A stretch of DNA of 13,090 nt from Peptococcaceae bacterium BRH_c23 (GTDB taxonomy: Bacteria; Bacillota_B; Desulfitobacteriia; Desulfitobacteriales; Desulfitobacteriaceae), in contig LADV01000195.1 in assembly GCA_000961805.1 (NCBI GenBank), positions 1 to 13,090 on the forward strand, given 5' to 3'. A program made the position numbers and the translations under genes. Below are positions 7,201-13,090 of the stretch, in pieces. The stretch's first letter is position 1, and the number at the start of each line of letters is the position of its first letter. The notes under the pieces are model-generated. The model had not been told where the DNA came from, did no database searches, and was given only the letters and a program-made list of their open reading frames with translations.

Positions 7201-7761
7201 ACTTGTCGTCTCGATTTTTTGAACTTCATGGGAGGTTCTGAACCCATCAAAGAAATGCAATACTGGAACCCGGGACTTAATCGCTGCCAGATGAGCCACA
7301 AAACCTAAGTCCATCGCTTCTTGAACATCGTTCGAGCAAATCATAGTAAAACCTGTTTGACGAGCAGCATTAATATCTTGATGATCGCCAAAAATTGATA
7401 AAGCATGGGTTGCTAAAGCCCTGGCAGTGACATGGAATACGGCCGGCACTAGATTTCCAACCAATTTATACATTTCAGGAATCATCAGAAGTAAGCCTTG
7501 GGAAGCCGTATAGGTTGTGGTTAGGGCTCCGGCTTGGAGGGAACCGTGTAAAGCGGCCGAAGCACCGGACTCGGATTGCATCTCAACAACTCTAACCGGT
7601 TGGTCAAATAAATTCTTTTTGCCATGGGCTGCCCATTCGTCAACGCCCTCGGCCATGGGAGAAGAGGGCGTAATTGGGAAGATGGTTGCAACCTCAGTCA
7701 GAGCATAAGATGCTTCAGCTGCGGCCTGATTCCCATCCATTGTTTTCATTTTCTTAGCCAC
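4234..7761 (-). CDS. nifJ: Pyruvate:ferredoxin (flavodoxin) oxidoreductase, single-chain
   Basis: Converts pyruvate, CoA and two oxidised ferredoxins to acetyl-CoA, CO2 and reduced ferredoxin, in the cytoplasm. At 1175 residues it is full length for the homodimeric type. The N-terminal domain starts MDGNQAAAEASYALTEVA and contains ATIFPITPSSPMAE. Two ferredoxin-type [4Fe-4S] motifs lie at Cys689/692/695/699 and Cys745/748/751/755. The proximal cluster ligands are Cys813, Cys816, Cys841 and Cys1075, nearly the positions of the Desulfovibrio africanus enzyme (812, 815, 840, 1071). The thiamine diphosphate site is GGDGFAYDIG (Asp967) with DTEVYSNTGGQ further on. The start is GTG at 7761, with AGGAGG 8 bases upstream; an overlapping ATG two bases earlier is out of frame and stops at once. 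It is transcribed alone, between its own terminator and that of the efflux operon. Use of other 2-oxoacids is possible but the whole-chain match favours pyruvate. Confidence 0.97.
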   Translation of the reverse strand: MAKKMKTMDGNQAAAEASYALTEVATIFPITPSSPMAEGVDEWAAHGKKNLFDQPVRVVEMQSESGASAALHGSLQAGALTTTYTASQGLLLMIPEMYKLVGNLVPAVFHVTARALATHALSIFGDHQDINAARQTGFTMICSNDVQEAMDLGFVAHLAAIKSRVPVLHFFDGFRTSHEVQKIETTSYDEIAKLVDFDKIQEFRDRSLNPNRPVLRGTAQNPDIYFQGREVSNPFFDAVPDIVEDYFKEIKKLTGREYHPFQYYGDPEAEDILVAMGSVCNTIEETIDFMAQRGEKVGLIKVHLYRPFAKKYFFDVLPKSVKKIAVLDRTKEPGSTGEPLYLDVLQIFNHETSKPMIVGGRYGLGSRDTTPSQILAAYQNLKKAQPKDRFTIGIIDDVSHTSLPIEETVDTSTEGTIRCKFWGLGSDGTVGANKSAIKIIGDNTDLNVQGYFEYDSKKSGGTTISHLRFGKQPIKSSYLVFDADYIACHNKSFIYHYDILRGLKKGGTFVLNCPWRADELENHLPAFLKRYVAKNKINFYIIDAISIAREIGLGGRINMVMQAAFFKLAKVIPLEDAIQYLKDSIQKVYGKKGSNIVEMNHKAVDGGIDALHKVEVPAAWAEVPDEDMPIKGEPDFIKNIQRPMARHEGEDLPTSAFVGVEDGTFPLSTTRYEKRGIAVYVPEWQIDKCIQCNQCAYVCPHATIRAFLLEDSELEKAPDTFKTKKPIGKALEGYHYRIQVTPLDCTGCGNCADVCPAPGKAIIMKPADHEIEMESENWEYAIKNVTEKRHLMDVKTLKGSQFAQPLLEFNGACPGCGETPYARLITQLYGDRMVIANATGCSSIWGGSAPSIPYTVNAEGKGPAWMSPLFEDNAEFGYGIYLGAKQIRAKIVQLMQQGLESSLGENLKESFREWLDNLEDGEGSKRAGLRVLEALNNEDVSGNPILSEIKEKKDYLIKPSVWIFGGDGFAYDIGYNGIDHVMASGDDVNILVMDTEVYSNTGGQASKATQTAAIAKFAAAGKKVRKKDLGLMATTYGYVYVAQIAMGANMNQTIKAIAEAESYPGPSIIIAYATCVNHGIKSGMGTSILQQKKAVESGYWHLWRHDPRLKEQGKNPFVLDSKEPTASFQDFIKGEIRYSSLLTIFPDVAQEMFDAAEGHAREKYQTLKRYAEMQY

Positions 7762-7784
7762 ATTAAGAACCTCCTAAAAACCTT

Positions 7785-7803
7785 TAATCTAAAGTTTAAA
7801 TTA
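7785..7803. promoter_or_regulatory. Near-palindrome upstream of the oxidoreductase gene
   Basis: TAATCTAAA and TTTAAATTA flank a central G, matching at 8 of 9 arm positions. The centre lies about 33 bases before the GTG start, between the ribosome binding site and a weak candidate promoter reading leftward (TTGTTT at 7847-7852, 17-base spacer, TATGAG at 7824-7829). A repressor site for redox or carbon control is conceivable, but the AT-rich background makes chance palindromes likely. It does not match the Rex or FNR consensus. Confidence 0.25.
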
Positions 7804-7879
7804 GTATTTGTTACTGGAGGACTCTCATACATATTTTTGAAGTAAAAAACAATAATTTTCATAAAAAAGTATTAAAATA

Positions 7880-7920
7880 TTATAAAACTCCTAGACTTTT
7901 TAAATCTAGGAGTTTTATAA
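7880..7920 (-). terminator. Terminator of the efflux operon
   Basis: A perfect 16-bp stem (TTATAAAACTCCTAGA against TCTAGGAGTTTTATAA) encloses a 9-base loop at 7896-7904. Read leftward it follows the pump gene by 58 bases and continues into TATTTTAATAC, giving a T-rich 3' side. It separates the efflux operon from the oxidoreductase gene in the same orientation. Confidence 0.8.
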
Positions 7921-7978
7921 AGGAGGAATTTATAGTGCCATCGCAAAAGTTCCACACACAATCACCTGTTTAAGGTTA

Positions 7979-10900
7979 CTACATTGTCAGACTATTAACT
8001 TCAGTGGCAAGTTTTCCATCCTTAAACCAAAGGCTATAGATTACCGGAATGATCACAAGGGTTAGTAAGGTTGAGACTGTTAATCCGCACATAATTGCTA
8101 CTGACAAGGGTTCGAACAGGTCACTGCCGGAGAGAGCTAAGGGAACCAGACCGATGACCGTTGTCATGGAACTCAGGAAAATGGGCCGGTAGCGTTTACT
8201 GACAGCGTCGAAGCAGGCATCCCTAACTGTCATGCCCTCTTGACGAGCTCTGTTGATATATTCAATTAAAAGAATGGCATTTTTAATCACCACTCCCATT
8301 AGGCTGACGACCCCGACCATCGCTGTAAAGGAAAGAGGTTGGCCGAAAGCTAACAGGCCGATAATCACCCCGAAGAGTGAGAGTGGTATCGTGATAAAAA
8401 TGACGAAAGGCTGCCAGAAGGAGCGAAACTGGAGCATGAGAATGAGATAGATGGCAAAGAGGGCAAATAGAGCAGCAGTGCCCAGATCGCCAAAATTATC
8501 ACTGATATCTTTCGCTTCCCCTTTGTAAGTGAGACTGACCCCTTTTAACTCCTCCGGGTTTTGGGCGAGGATTTGTTTAAGGTTGTTTTCAATCGCAATG
8601 GCACTGTGACCGGGTTTAACCTGGGAGGAGACGGTAATCGCCAGCTCCCGGTCGTATTTGCGGATCGTGGGAATAGAGGCTTCCAGGTTAAGGGTGGCTA
8701 GCTGTTTGAGTAGGGCTTTCTGGCCGGAGAGGGAAGATTTGATGGCCAGGTTTTCCAAGGCCTCTTTGGAGTGAATATCACTGGTGACTAGGATAGGGTA
8801 TTCATTGCCGGCTTTGTGGAAAACCGTCGCTTCCGCTCCTTTTAATGCAATATTGATCTGGCGCTCAATGTCATAGTTAGTGATACCCAATTGGGAAGCT
8901 TTGTCATGGTCGACATTGACGGTAAATTGGTATTCGGCACTGTCCAGGTCGTCATTCACATTCAAAGTGCCAGGGATCCCGGCCAGTTGATCATGGATAT
9001 AGTTGACAGCTTTGGTCAGGGCCTGCTGATCATTACTGTTGACTTGAACTCCTATAGGGGTTCCTGGGAAGGCCTTTTCCAGCAATTCTGCTCGGGCTGT
9101 TCCCCCGATCAAGCTTTTGTCCAACAGTTCTTGCATATAGACCGCCATTTCCTGGTTGGATTTAAACCTGCCGCCCTTGGATAAGTCCACTTTCAGCAGA
9201 ACTTGCGCAAAATCTTGAGCCTGAGAGGATTTGGCTACAGTTAAATAAAATTTGGGAAGTCCTTCCCCTACAGAGGTGGTATAATCCAAGACTTCTTGCT
9301 GGGCAGAGACCAGCTTTTCCACCTGCTGAGCCACTCGGTCTGTATTATCCAGGTCAGCTGAGGTTTCGGCATGGATATCAATATAAAACAAATTGACGTC
9401 CGCTTTGGGGAAAAACATCACCGGCAACCTTAAGGCTAAGAGCACAGTAAGGGCCAGTAAGGAGAGGGATAAAAGAAGGGTCAGTTTCTTATACTTCATG
9501 CCGATCCTTAGGAAGCCTTGGTAGAAGCTTTTCACAGGGGATCGCTGATGAACTTTTCCCGGTTTGAGTTGATCAAAAAAGATATAAGCCAGGACCGGGG
9601 TAACAAAGATAGCAACTATAAACGAGGCAGCGACAGCCAAAATCACGACCTGAGGCAAGGCACGCAGGAACTCTCCCGCCGGACCGGGTACGAAGAGCAT
9701 AGGGGTAAAAGCAGCCGCAGTGGTTAATGTCGCCGTGAATACGGGTAGGACAGCCCGCTTGGTACCGAGTACACAGGCGGACATTTTCTCCATCCCTTCG
9801 TCGATCAGCACCTGGATCGAATCAATAATCACGATAGCATCATCGATCAACATCCCTAAAGCAATGATCAAGGCCGCGATAGAGATCTCATGCACTCTGA
9901 TCTGAAGGAGGTACATGGCGCAGAAAGCGATCAGGATGGAGATAGGGACGGCTGCAGAAGCGACAATGGCATTCTTTAGTCCCATACCAAGGAAAACCAC
10001 CACTAGGACCAGGGCTATTCCTTCGAGGAGGTTTCTAAAGAAGTTAGTCACACTTTCATTGACATTAGCTGGTTGGTAGATGACCTCATCGACGGTTAAG
10101 CCGGGAGGCATTTGCTGTTGGAGCTGATTAAGCTTAGTCTGCAAGTCGTGGCCTATGAGAACGATATTCTTATTGTCAGAAAAAAAGGCACTTAACAAAA
10201 TGGCCTTCTGGCCGTTTTCTCTGATCCGGGTCGTGGAATCTGACAACTGCCAGGACACAGTGGCAATATCCTTTAAATGCACGATTGCTCCGGTAGTTTG
10301 GGAGACTGACACGACGGAATTTTCAATGTCCTGAAGGGAGTTAAAACTGCCCGGGATGCTGACATTAATCTTGGTCGTTCCATTACTCAGGGAACCGGCG
10401 GGAATATTGACATTTTGGATCTTCAAAGCATTGACAATGTCATCCAAGGATAAGACAAATTGGTTTAGTCGGGCAGTATTGACTTCTACCTGGGCTTCTT
10501 TTTTTTGTACCCCATCCACTTCAAAACGGGCTAGGCCGTTGACTTTGCTTAACTCATTTTTATATTGATCAGCGAAGTCGGAAAGCTGTTCATAAGAATA
10601 CTGCTCACCGGAAAAGCTGAGAATCATGCCGGGAGTACCCGCTAAATCCGTATCAACCTCAATCTTTTGGCATTCCGACGGCAGACTGCTTTGGAGCTCG
10701 TCCATAAAGCGGCGCAGATCGATCCAGGCTTTATCCACATCCGCATCATTTTGCAATTCCAAGACGACGATGGAAACGCTATTGCGGGAAAAGGAGGAGG
10801 AAGTCTTGTAACCTGGAACTTCGATGGTTTTATCTTCGATGACTTTAGTGACGAGCTTTTCCACATCGGCGGGTTCAGCTCCCGGATAGACTGTCTTAAT

Positions 10901-11065
10901 AATCGCAAAAGGGGCATTTACATTGGGGCTTTCTTGTTTGGGTATGACATAATAACTGTAAAGTCCGAGCAACAGGATCACTAACGTGAAGAAAAGGGTA
11001 AATCGGCGATTATGAATGACTTGATAAATCAGACCCTTTTCTTTTTCTTTTTCCTTTTCCATCAT
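7979..11065 (-). CDS. RND-family efflux transporter permease (AcrB/HAE1-like)
   Basis: Proton-driven membrane pump of 1028 residues, the normal length for an AcrB-type permease. After a charged start (MMEKEKEKEKG), the first membrane helix lies at about residues 18-36, followed by the porter region beginning with VYPGAEPADVEKLV. The proton-relay residues are present: Asp408 and Asp409 in GMLIDDAIVIIDS (helix 4) and Lys928 in GVVIKNAILLIEY (helix 10). The second half repeats the first, with its own first helix near residues 525-545, as the family requires. The ATG overlaps the stop of the membrane-fusion gene by 4 bases (ATGA), so the two are translationally coupled. No outer-membrane channel gene follows, and the operon ends in a terminator. 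The substrate (drugs, bile-like compounds, solvents or metals) cannot be read from the sequence; metal-pump (CusA) signatures were not noted. Confidence 0.95.
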   Translation of the reverse strand: MMEKEKEKEKGLIYQVIHNRRFTLFFTLVILLLGLYSYYVIPKQESPNVNAPFAIIKTVYPGAEPADVEKLVTKVIEDKTIEVPGYKTSSSFSRNSVSIVVLELQNDADVDKAWIDLRRFMDELQSSLPSECQKIEVDTDLAGTPGMILSFSGEQYSYEQLSDFADQYKNELSKVNGLARFEVDGVQKKEAQVEVNTARLNQFVLSLDDIVNALKIQNVNIPAGSLSNGTTKINVSIPGSFNSLQDIENSVVSVSQTTGAIVHLKDIATVSWQLSDSTTRIRENGQKAILLSAFFSDNKNIVLIGHDLQTKLNQLQQQMPPGLTVDEVIYQPANVNESVTNFFRNLLEGIALVLVVVFLGMGLKNAIVASAAVPISILIAFCAMYLLQIRVHEISIAALIIALGMLIDDAIVIIDSIQVLIDEGMEKMSACVLGTKRAVLPVFTATLTTAAAFTPMLFVPGPAGEFLRALPQVVILAVAASFIVAIFVTPVLAYIFFDQLKPGKVHQRSPVKSFYQGFLRIGMKYKKLTLLLSLSLLALTVLLALRLPVMFFPKADVNLFYIDIHAETSADLDNTDRVAQQVEKLVSAQQEVLDYTTSVGEGLPKFYLTVAKSSQAQDFAQVLLKVDLSKGGRFKSNQEMAVYMQELLDKSLIGGTARAELLEKAFPGTPIGVQVNSNDQQALTKAVNYIHDQLAGIPGTLNVNDDLDSAEYQFTVNVDHDKASQLGITNYDIERQINIALKGAEATVFHKAGNEYPILVTSDIHSKEALENLAIKSSLSGQKALLKQLATLNLEASIPTIRKYDRELAITVSSQVKPGHSAIAIENNLKQILAQNPEELKGVSLTYKGEAKDISDNFGDLGTAALFALFAIYLILMLQFRSFWQPFVIFITIPLSLFGVIIGLLAFGQPLSFTAMVGVVSLMGVVIKNAILLIEYINRARQEGMTVRDACFDAVSKRYRPIFLSSMTTVIGLVPLALSGSDLFEPLSVAIMCGLTVSTLLTLVIIPVIYSLWFKDGKLATEVNSLTM

Positions 11066-12147
11066 TGCCCTCCTGCCGTCTGAGGAATCGTAACTTTCAT
11101 GCCCTCACTCAGTTCCTTCATGCCGGAGGTGACTAGGTTATCTCCCGAATTAAGTCCTTCAACTCGCACATTAAAGCCCTGACTGTTTTTTAAGCTAATA
11201 TTCTTTTTCACAGCCCGGTCAGCTTGGACAATAAAAACATAATCCTCGCCGTCATTCATCACTGCAGAGATAGGAATCCAAATGCCTTGCTCGGTACCAT
11301 TAGCCAGTGAAACATCCGCTGTGGCACCAATAAAATAGGCCTGGGCCGGGATTTCTTTGGTTAATTTAATCTCGGTGTTATAGGTACGAGTCTCGGTATC
11401 CGGCACTTGATCGATGCGGGTTACTTCTCCCGTTCCGCTAAAGCTGCCGACTTTGACTTCAACTTGCGTCCCCAGCTTAATCTTCGTGACATCGGTCTGG
11501 TTAAGACCGACATTGATCACTTGCTTTTGGCTGCGGACGACGATAACAGGATAGCCAGCGGCTAAATTTTCCCCTTCCTTATAGAGGATATCCGTCACAT
11601 AGCCCTCCATATCTGCATAAAGCTTCGTATCGTTGAGACTATTTTGTTTGGCTTCCACATCGACTTGAGCCTTCTGGTAAGCAGATTCTTTAACATCCCT
11701 ATCCAGTTTGGCTTTATCCAGATCAATTTGGGCCATGGCTCCGGCCTTTAAGAGTTCCTGATAATTGGTATATTGGGACTGGGCATCCAGATACACTTGC
11801 TCAGCCTGAGAAAGGTTAAGTTGAGAATTGCGCAGGGCTAGGTAATGATCCGTCTGATCCAGGCTGGCGAGCAGTTCACCCTGATGAATAGCCTCTCCTT
11901 TGCTTACCTTCAGTTGTGCCAATTTCCCGGGGACTTTAAAACTGTACTTCTTTAATTCACCGGAGCCGATGACGCCTAAGTACTCCAACCTAACCGACTG
12001 GGACTGTTCGGTCAGCGCTGAAACCGTTACCGGTCGGGTAATCTCCACCGGGGTGGTGTCAGTCGGCTGAGAACTACAGCCGATTAAGAAGACGGGAAGC
12101 AGAAGAAAGGTTATGAAGACAGTAGTCAGCTGTTTGGTTTTTAACAT
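11062..12147 (-). CDS. Efflux RND transporter periplasmic adaptor (membrane-fusion, HlyD/AcrA-like) lipoprotein
   Basis: Adaptor partner of the RND pump, anchored to the membrane by a lipid: signal segment and lipobox FLIGC (Cys24). The two half-motifs of the lipoyl/barrel-sandwich domain are at about residues 62-96 (FKVPGKLAQLKVSKGEAI) and 174-206 (LYADMEGYVTDILYKEGE). Between them a helical hairpin, about residues 98-173, is rich in Ala, Gln and Leu and should form the coiled coil. The beta-barrel and C-terminal membrane-proximal domain follow (WIPISAV, then V..GL..GD.LVTSG near the end). At 361 residues it is of normal size. The ribosome binding site GAGGAGG overlaps the stop of the regulator gene 17 bases upstream, with a rather long spacing to the ATG, suggesting coupled translation. 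Confidence 0.93.
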   Translation of the reverse strand: MLKTKQLTTVFITFLLLPVFLIGCSSQPTDTTPVEITRPVTVSALTEQSQSVRLEYLGVIGSGELKKYSFKVPGKLAQLKVSKGEAIHQGELLASLDQTDHYLALRNSQLNLSQAEQVYLDAQSQYTNYQELLKAGAMAQIDLDKAKLDRDVKESAYQKAQVDVEAKQNSLNDTKLYADMEGYVTDILYKEGENLAAGYPVIVVRSQKQVINVGLNQTDVTKIKLGTQVEVKVGSFSGTGEVTRIDQVPDTETRTYNTEIKLTKEIPAQAYFIGATADVSLANGTEQGIWIPISAVMNDGEDYVFIVQADRAVKKNISLKNSQGFNVRVEGLNSGDNLVTSGMKELSEGMKVTIPQTAGGQ

Positions 12148-12164
12148 AGTTTAGAAATTCCTCC

Positions 12165-12716
12165 TCAACGATTTAAGATGCCGTAAAACAAGAGCTTTTT
12201 CATTTGTTCTAGAAGTTGGTTAATAGTAATGTCATTAGCATTTAAAAATTGGTCTTCCATGGGTGACAGAACCGTCTTAGTAAACGTCAGCAACATGATG
12301 GCCGGATCAATATCATCCCGGATCTCACCTTTGGCGATGCCCTCCTCTAAGACAGTCATAGCCATCTCTTGGCGGAAACGGCGAATTTCTTCGATAGTCT
12401 CCTGTTCGGCGGGAAAATAACGCTGCAGTTCATTGAGGACGCGGAAGGGAATGGCTGGATAGGAGTATACGGAAAGGATAGCATTGAGCTTTTCAAGCCA
12501 GGTCGTACAGCCCTCGATTTCTTGCAGCACCCGTTGTTTTTCAATTTCAGCAGCTCTTTGTACAATTTCGGAAATCAGGTCGTTTTTGGAGGCAAAGTAT
12601 TTATAGAGGGTTTTTTTACTCATGCTCAATTCGCCGGTGATGTCATCAAGAGTAAAGCCTCTTAACCCGTATTGTTTAATCAACTCAGTAGCGGTCTGGA
12701 TAATTCGCTCACGCAT
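12165..12716 (-). CDS. TetR/AcrR-family transcriptional regulator of the efflux operon
   Basis: A 183-residue regulator with the TetR-type N-terminal helix-turn-helix at about residues 20-45 (GFTLDDITGELSMSKKTLYKYFASKNDL), including the family-typical K.TLY.YF.SK.DL ending. The rest is a helical ligand and dimer domain (RVLNELQRYFP, EEIRRFRQEM) with no clear ligand clue. I chose the ATG at 12716 because AAGGAG lies 6-7 bases before it; an upstream in-frame GTG at 12755 lacks such a site and would add residues ahead of the usual TetR start. It is the first gene of the operon and probably represses itself together with the adaptor and pump until a pump substrate binds. Confidence 0.92.
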   Translation of the reverse strand: MRERIIQTATELIKQYGLRGFTLDDITGELSMSKKTLYKYFASKNDLISEIVQRAAEIEKQRVLQEIEGCTTWLEKLNAILSVYSYPAIPFRVLNELQRYFPAEQETIEEIRRFRQEMAMTVLEEGIAKGEIRDDIDPAIMLLTFTKTVLSPMEDQFLNANDITINQLLEQMKKLLFYGILNR

Positions 12717-12805
12717 GATAGTTCTCCTTAATTTCTTTGATAGGGTGAGTATCACTTTTAGGTTGGCACGGATAAGGTCTCGGAGGAAACTTTGCCAGTA
12801 TCTTT

Positions 12806-12834
12806 AGTTTACTTCCGATTGTCTATGGGATCAA
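12806..12834 (-). promoter_or_regulatory. Candidate sigma-A promoter of the tetR-adaptor-pump operon
   Basis: Read leftward, TTGATC (12829-12834) and TAAACT (12806-12811) are separated by exactly 17 bases, each matching the consensus hexamer at 4 of 6 positions. Transcription would start near 12799, giving a leader of about 80 bases. Within that leader GTGAGTATCAC (12745-12755) is a short inverted repeat (GTGA/TCAC) that could be the repressor's operator, though it is short and downstream of the start. Confidence 0.45.
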
Positions 12835-13026
12835 GAGGTCGGGGCAAGTCTTTTTTAACATGGACATAATTTTATAATTACCAGCTATGGAGGCTTTTTT
12901 ACTGGATCACCAGGATCACTACGAGAAAGTGGTGACCTCTTATAATCGGTAATCGCGCTATTCCGAAATATACTAATCTCTCCAATGGAAAAAGGAGTCA
13001 ACAGATTTTCTCCGTTGGCTCTTCAT

Positions 13027-13090
13027 CTATACATGCTGCAGGATAAATTTCTCCCGCTCATCTTCCGGAATCCCCAGAAGGAGAAGGGCC
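13027..13090 (-). CDS. C-terminal end of an unidentified leftward gene (partial)
   Basis: The frame open from the right edge encodes 20 residues, ALLLLGIPEDEREKFILQHV, then TAG. The composition is protein-like, and the LGIPEDEREKF stretch resembles the LGVPEEEREEF type of sequence I associate with DUF3102 proteins of Firmicute plasmids and phages. In those proteins the chain usually continues past this point, so this could be a shortened or decayed copy. Too little is visible to be sure that it is a gene. Confidence 0.4.
   Translation of the reverse strand, partial: ALLLLGIPEDEREKFILQHV

Noticed and set aside
7935..7973. Tiny rightward frame of 12 codons with AGGAGG 8 bases before a GTG
   Set aside because: The ribosome-binding-like AGGAGG comes directly after the terminator hairpin's A-rich arm, and the peptide is only 12 residues with no recognisable feature. 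It is probably chance.
12911..12937. GGATCACTAC...GTGGTGACC inverted repeat
   Set aside because: The short stem needs a bulge and wobble pair, has no T-run and sits near no gene end. No function can be supported.
12982..13018. Inverted repeat CCAATGGA...TCCGTTGG considered as a terminator for the partial gene at the right edge
   Set aside because: Read leftward the stem contains a C-A mismatch and a bulge, and no T-run follows it, so it does not support termination.

Overview
The window looks like a chromosomal segment of an anaerobic, spore-forming Firmicute of the Clostridia, probably close to Desulfitobacterium or Desulfosporosinus. This placement is inferred from gene content: a single-chain pyruvate:ferredoxin oxidoreductase, an exported molybdopterin oxidoreductase, surface rhodanese lipoproteins, a small spore protein of the DUF3787 type, strong AGGAGG ribosome binding sites, and some GTG/TTG starts. 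No tRNA, rRNA, CRISPR array or insertion sequence was seen.

Positions 1-3723 form a sulfur-related block. A leftward pair encodes a lipoprotein with one rhodanese-like domain that lacks the catalytic cysteine (1642-2262). It is followed by a Tat-exported molybdenum/Fe-S oxidoreductase of the thiosulfate/polysulfide reductase (PhsA/PsrA) type, cut by the left edge (1-1583). Divergent from them is a second lipoprotein with two complete rhodanese domains (2639-3640), closed by a long hairpin terminator. The AT-rich divergent region (2263-2638) carries a 94-bp-spaced imperfect duplication holding four copies of an 11-bp element, then three TAGAATAT/ATATTCTA elements just before the ribosome binding site. 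I infer that the three proteins work together outside the membrane, with the rhodanese lipoproteins binding or carrying sulfane sulfur for the reductase.

Positions 3724-4201 hold a 57-codon spore protein gene with a forespore-like -10 sequence and its terminator. A second hairpin there serves the convergent gene. Positions 4234-7761 (leftward) encode the 1175-residue pyruvate:ferredoxin oxidoreductase, the central link from pyruvate to acetyl-CoA and reduced ferredoxin.

Positions 7880-12834 hold a leftward drug/metal efflux operon: promoter, TetR-type repressor, lipoprotein membrane-fusion protein and RND pump. The genes are tightly spaced or overlapping and end in a terminator at 7880-7920. 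The right edge (13027-13090) contains the last 20 codons of a leftward gene that cannot be firmly identified. Nothing convincing was seen between 12835 and 13026.
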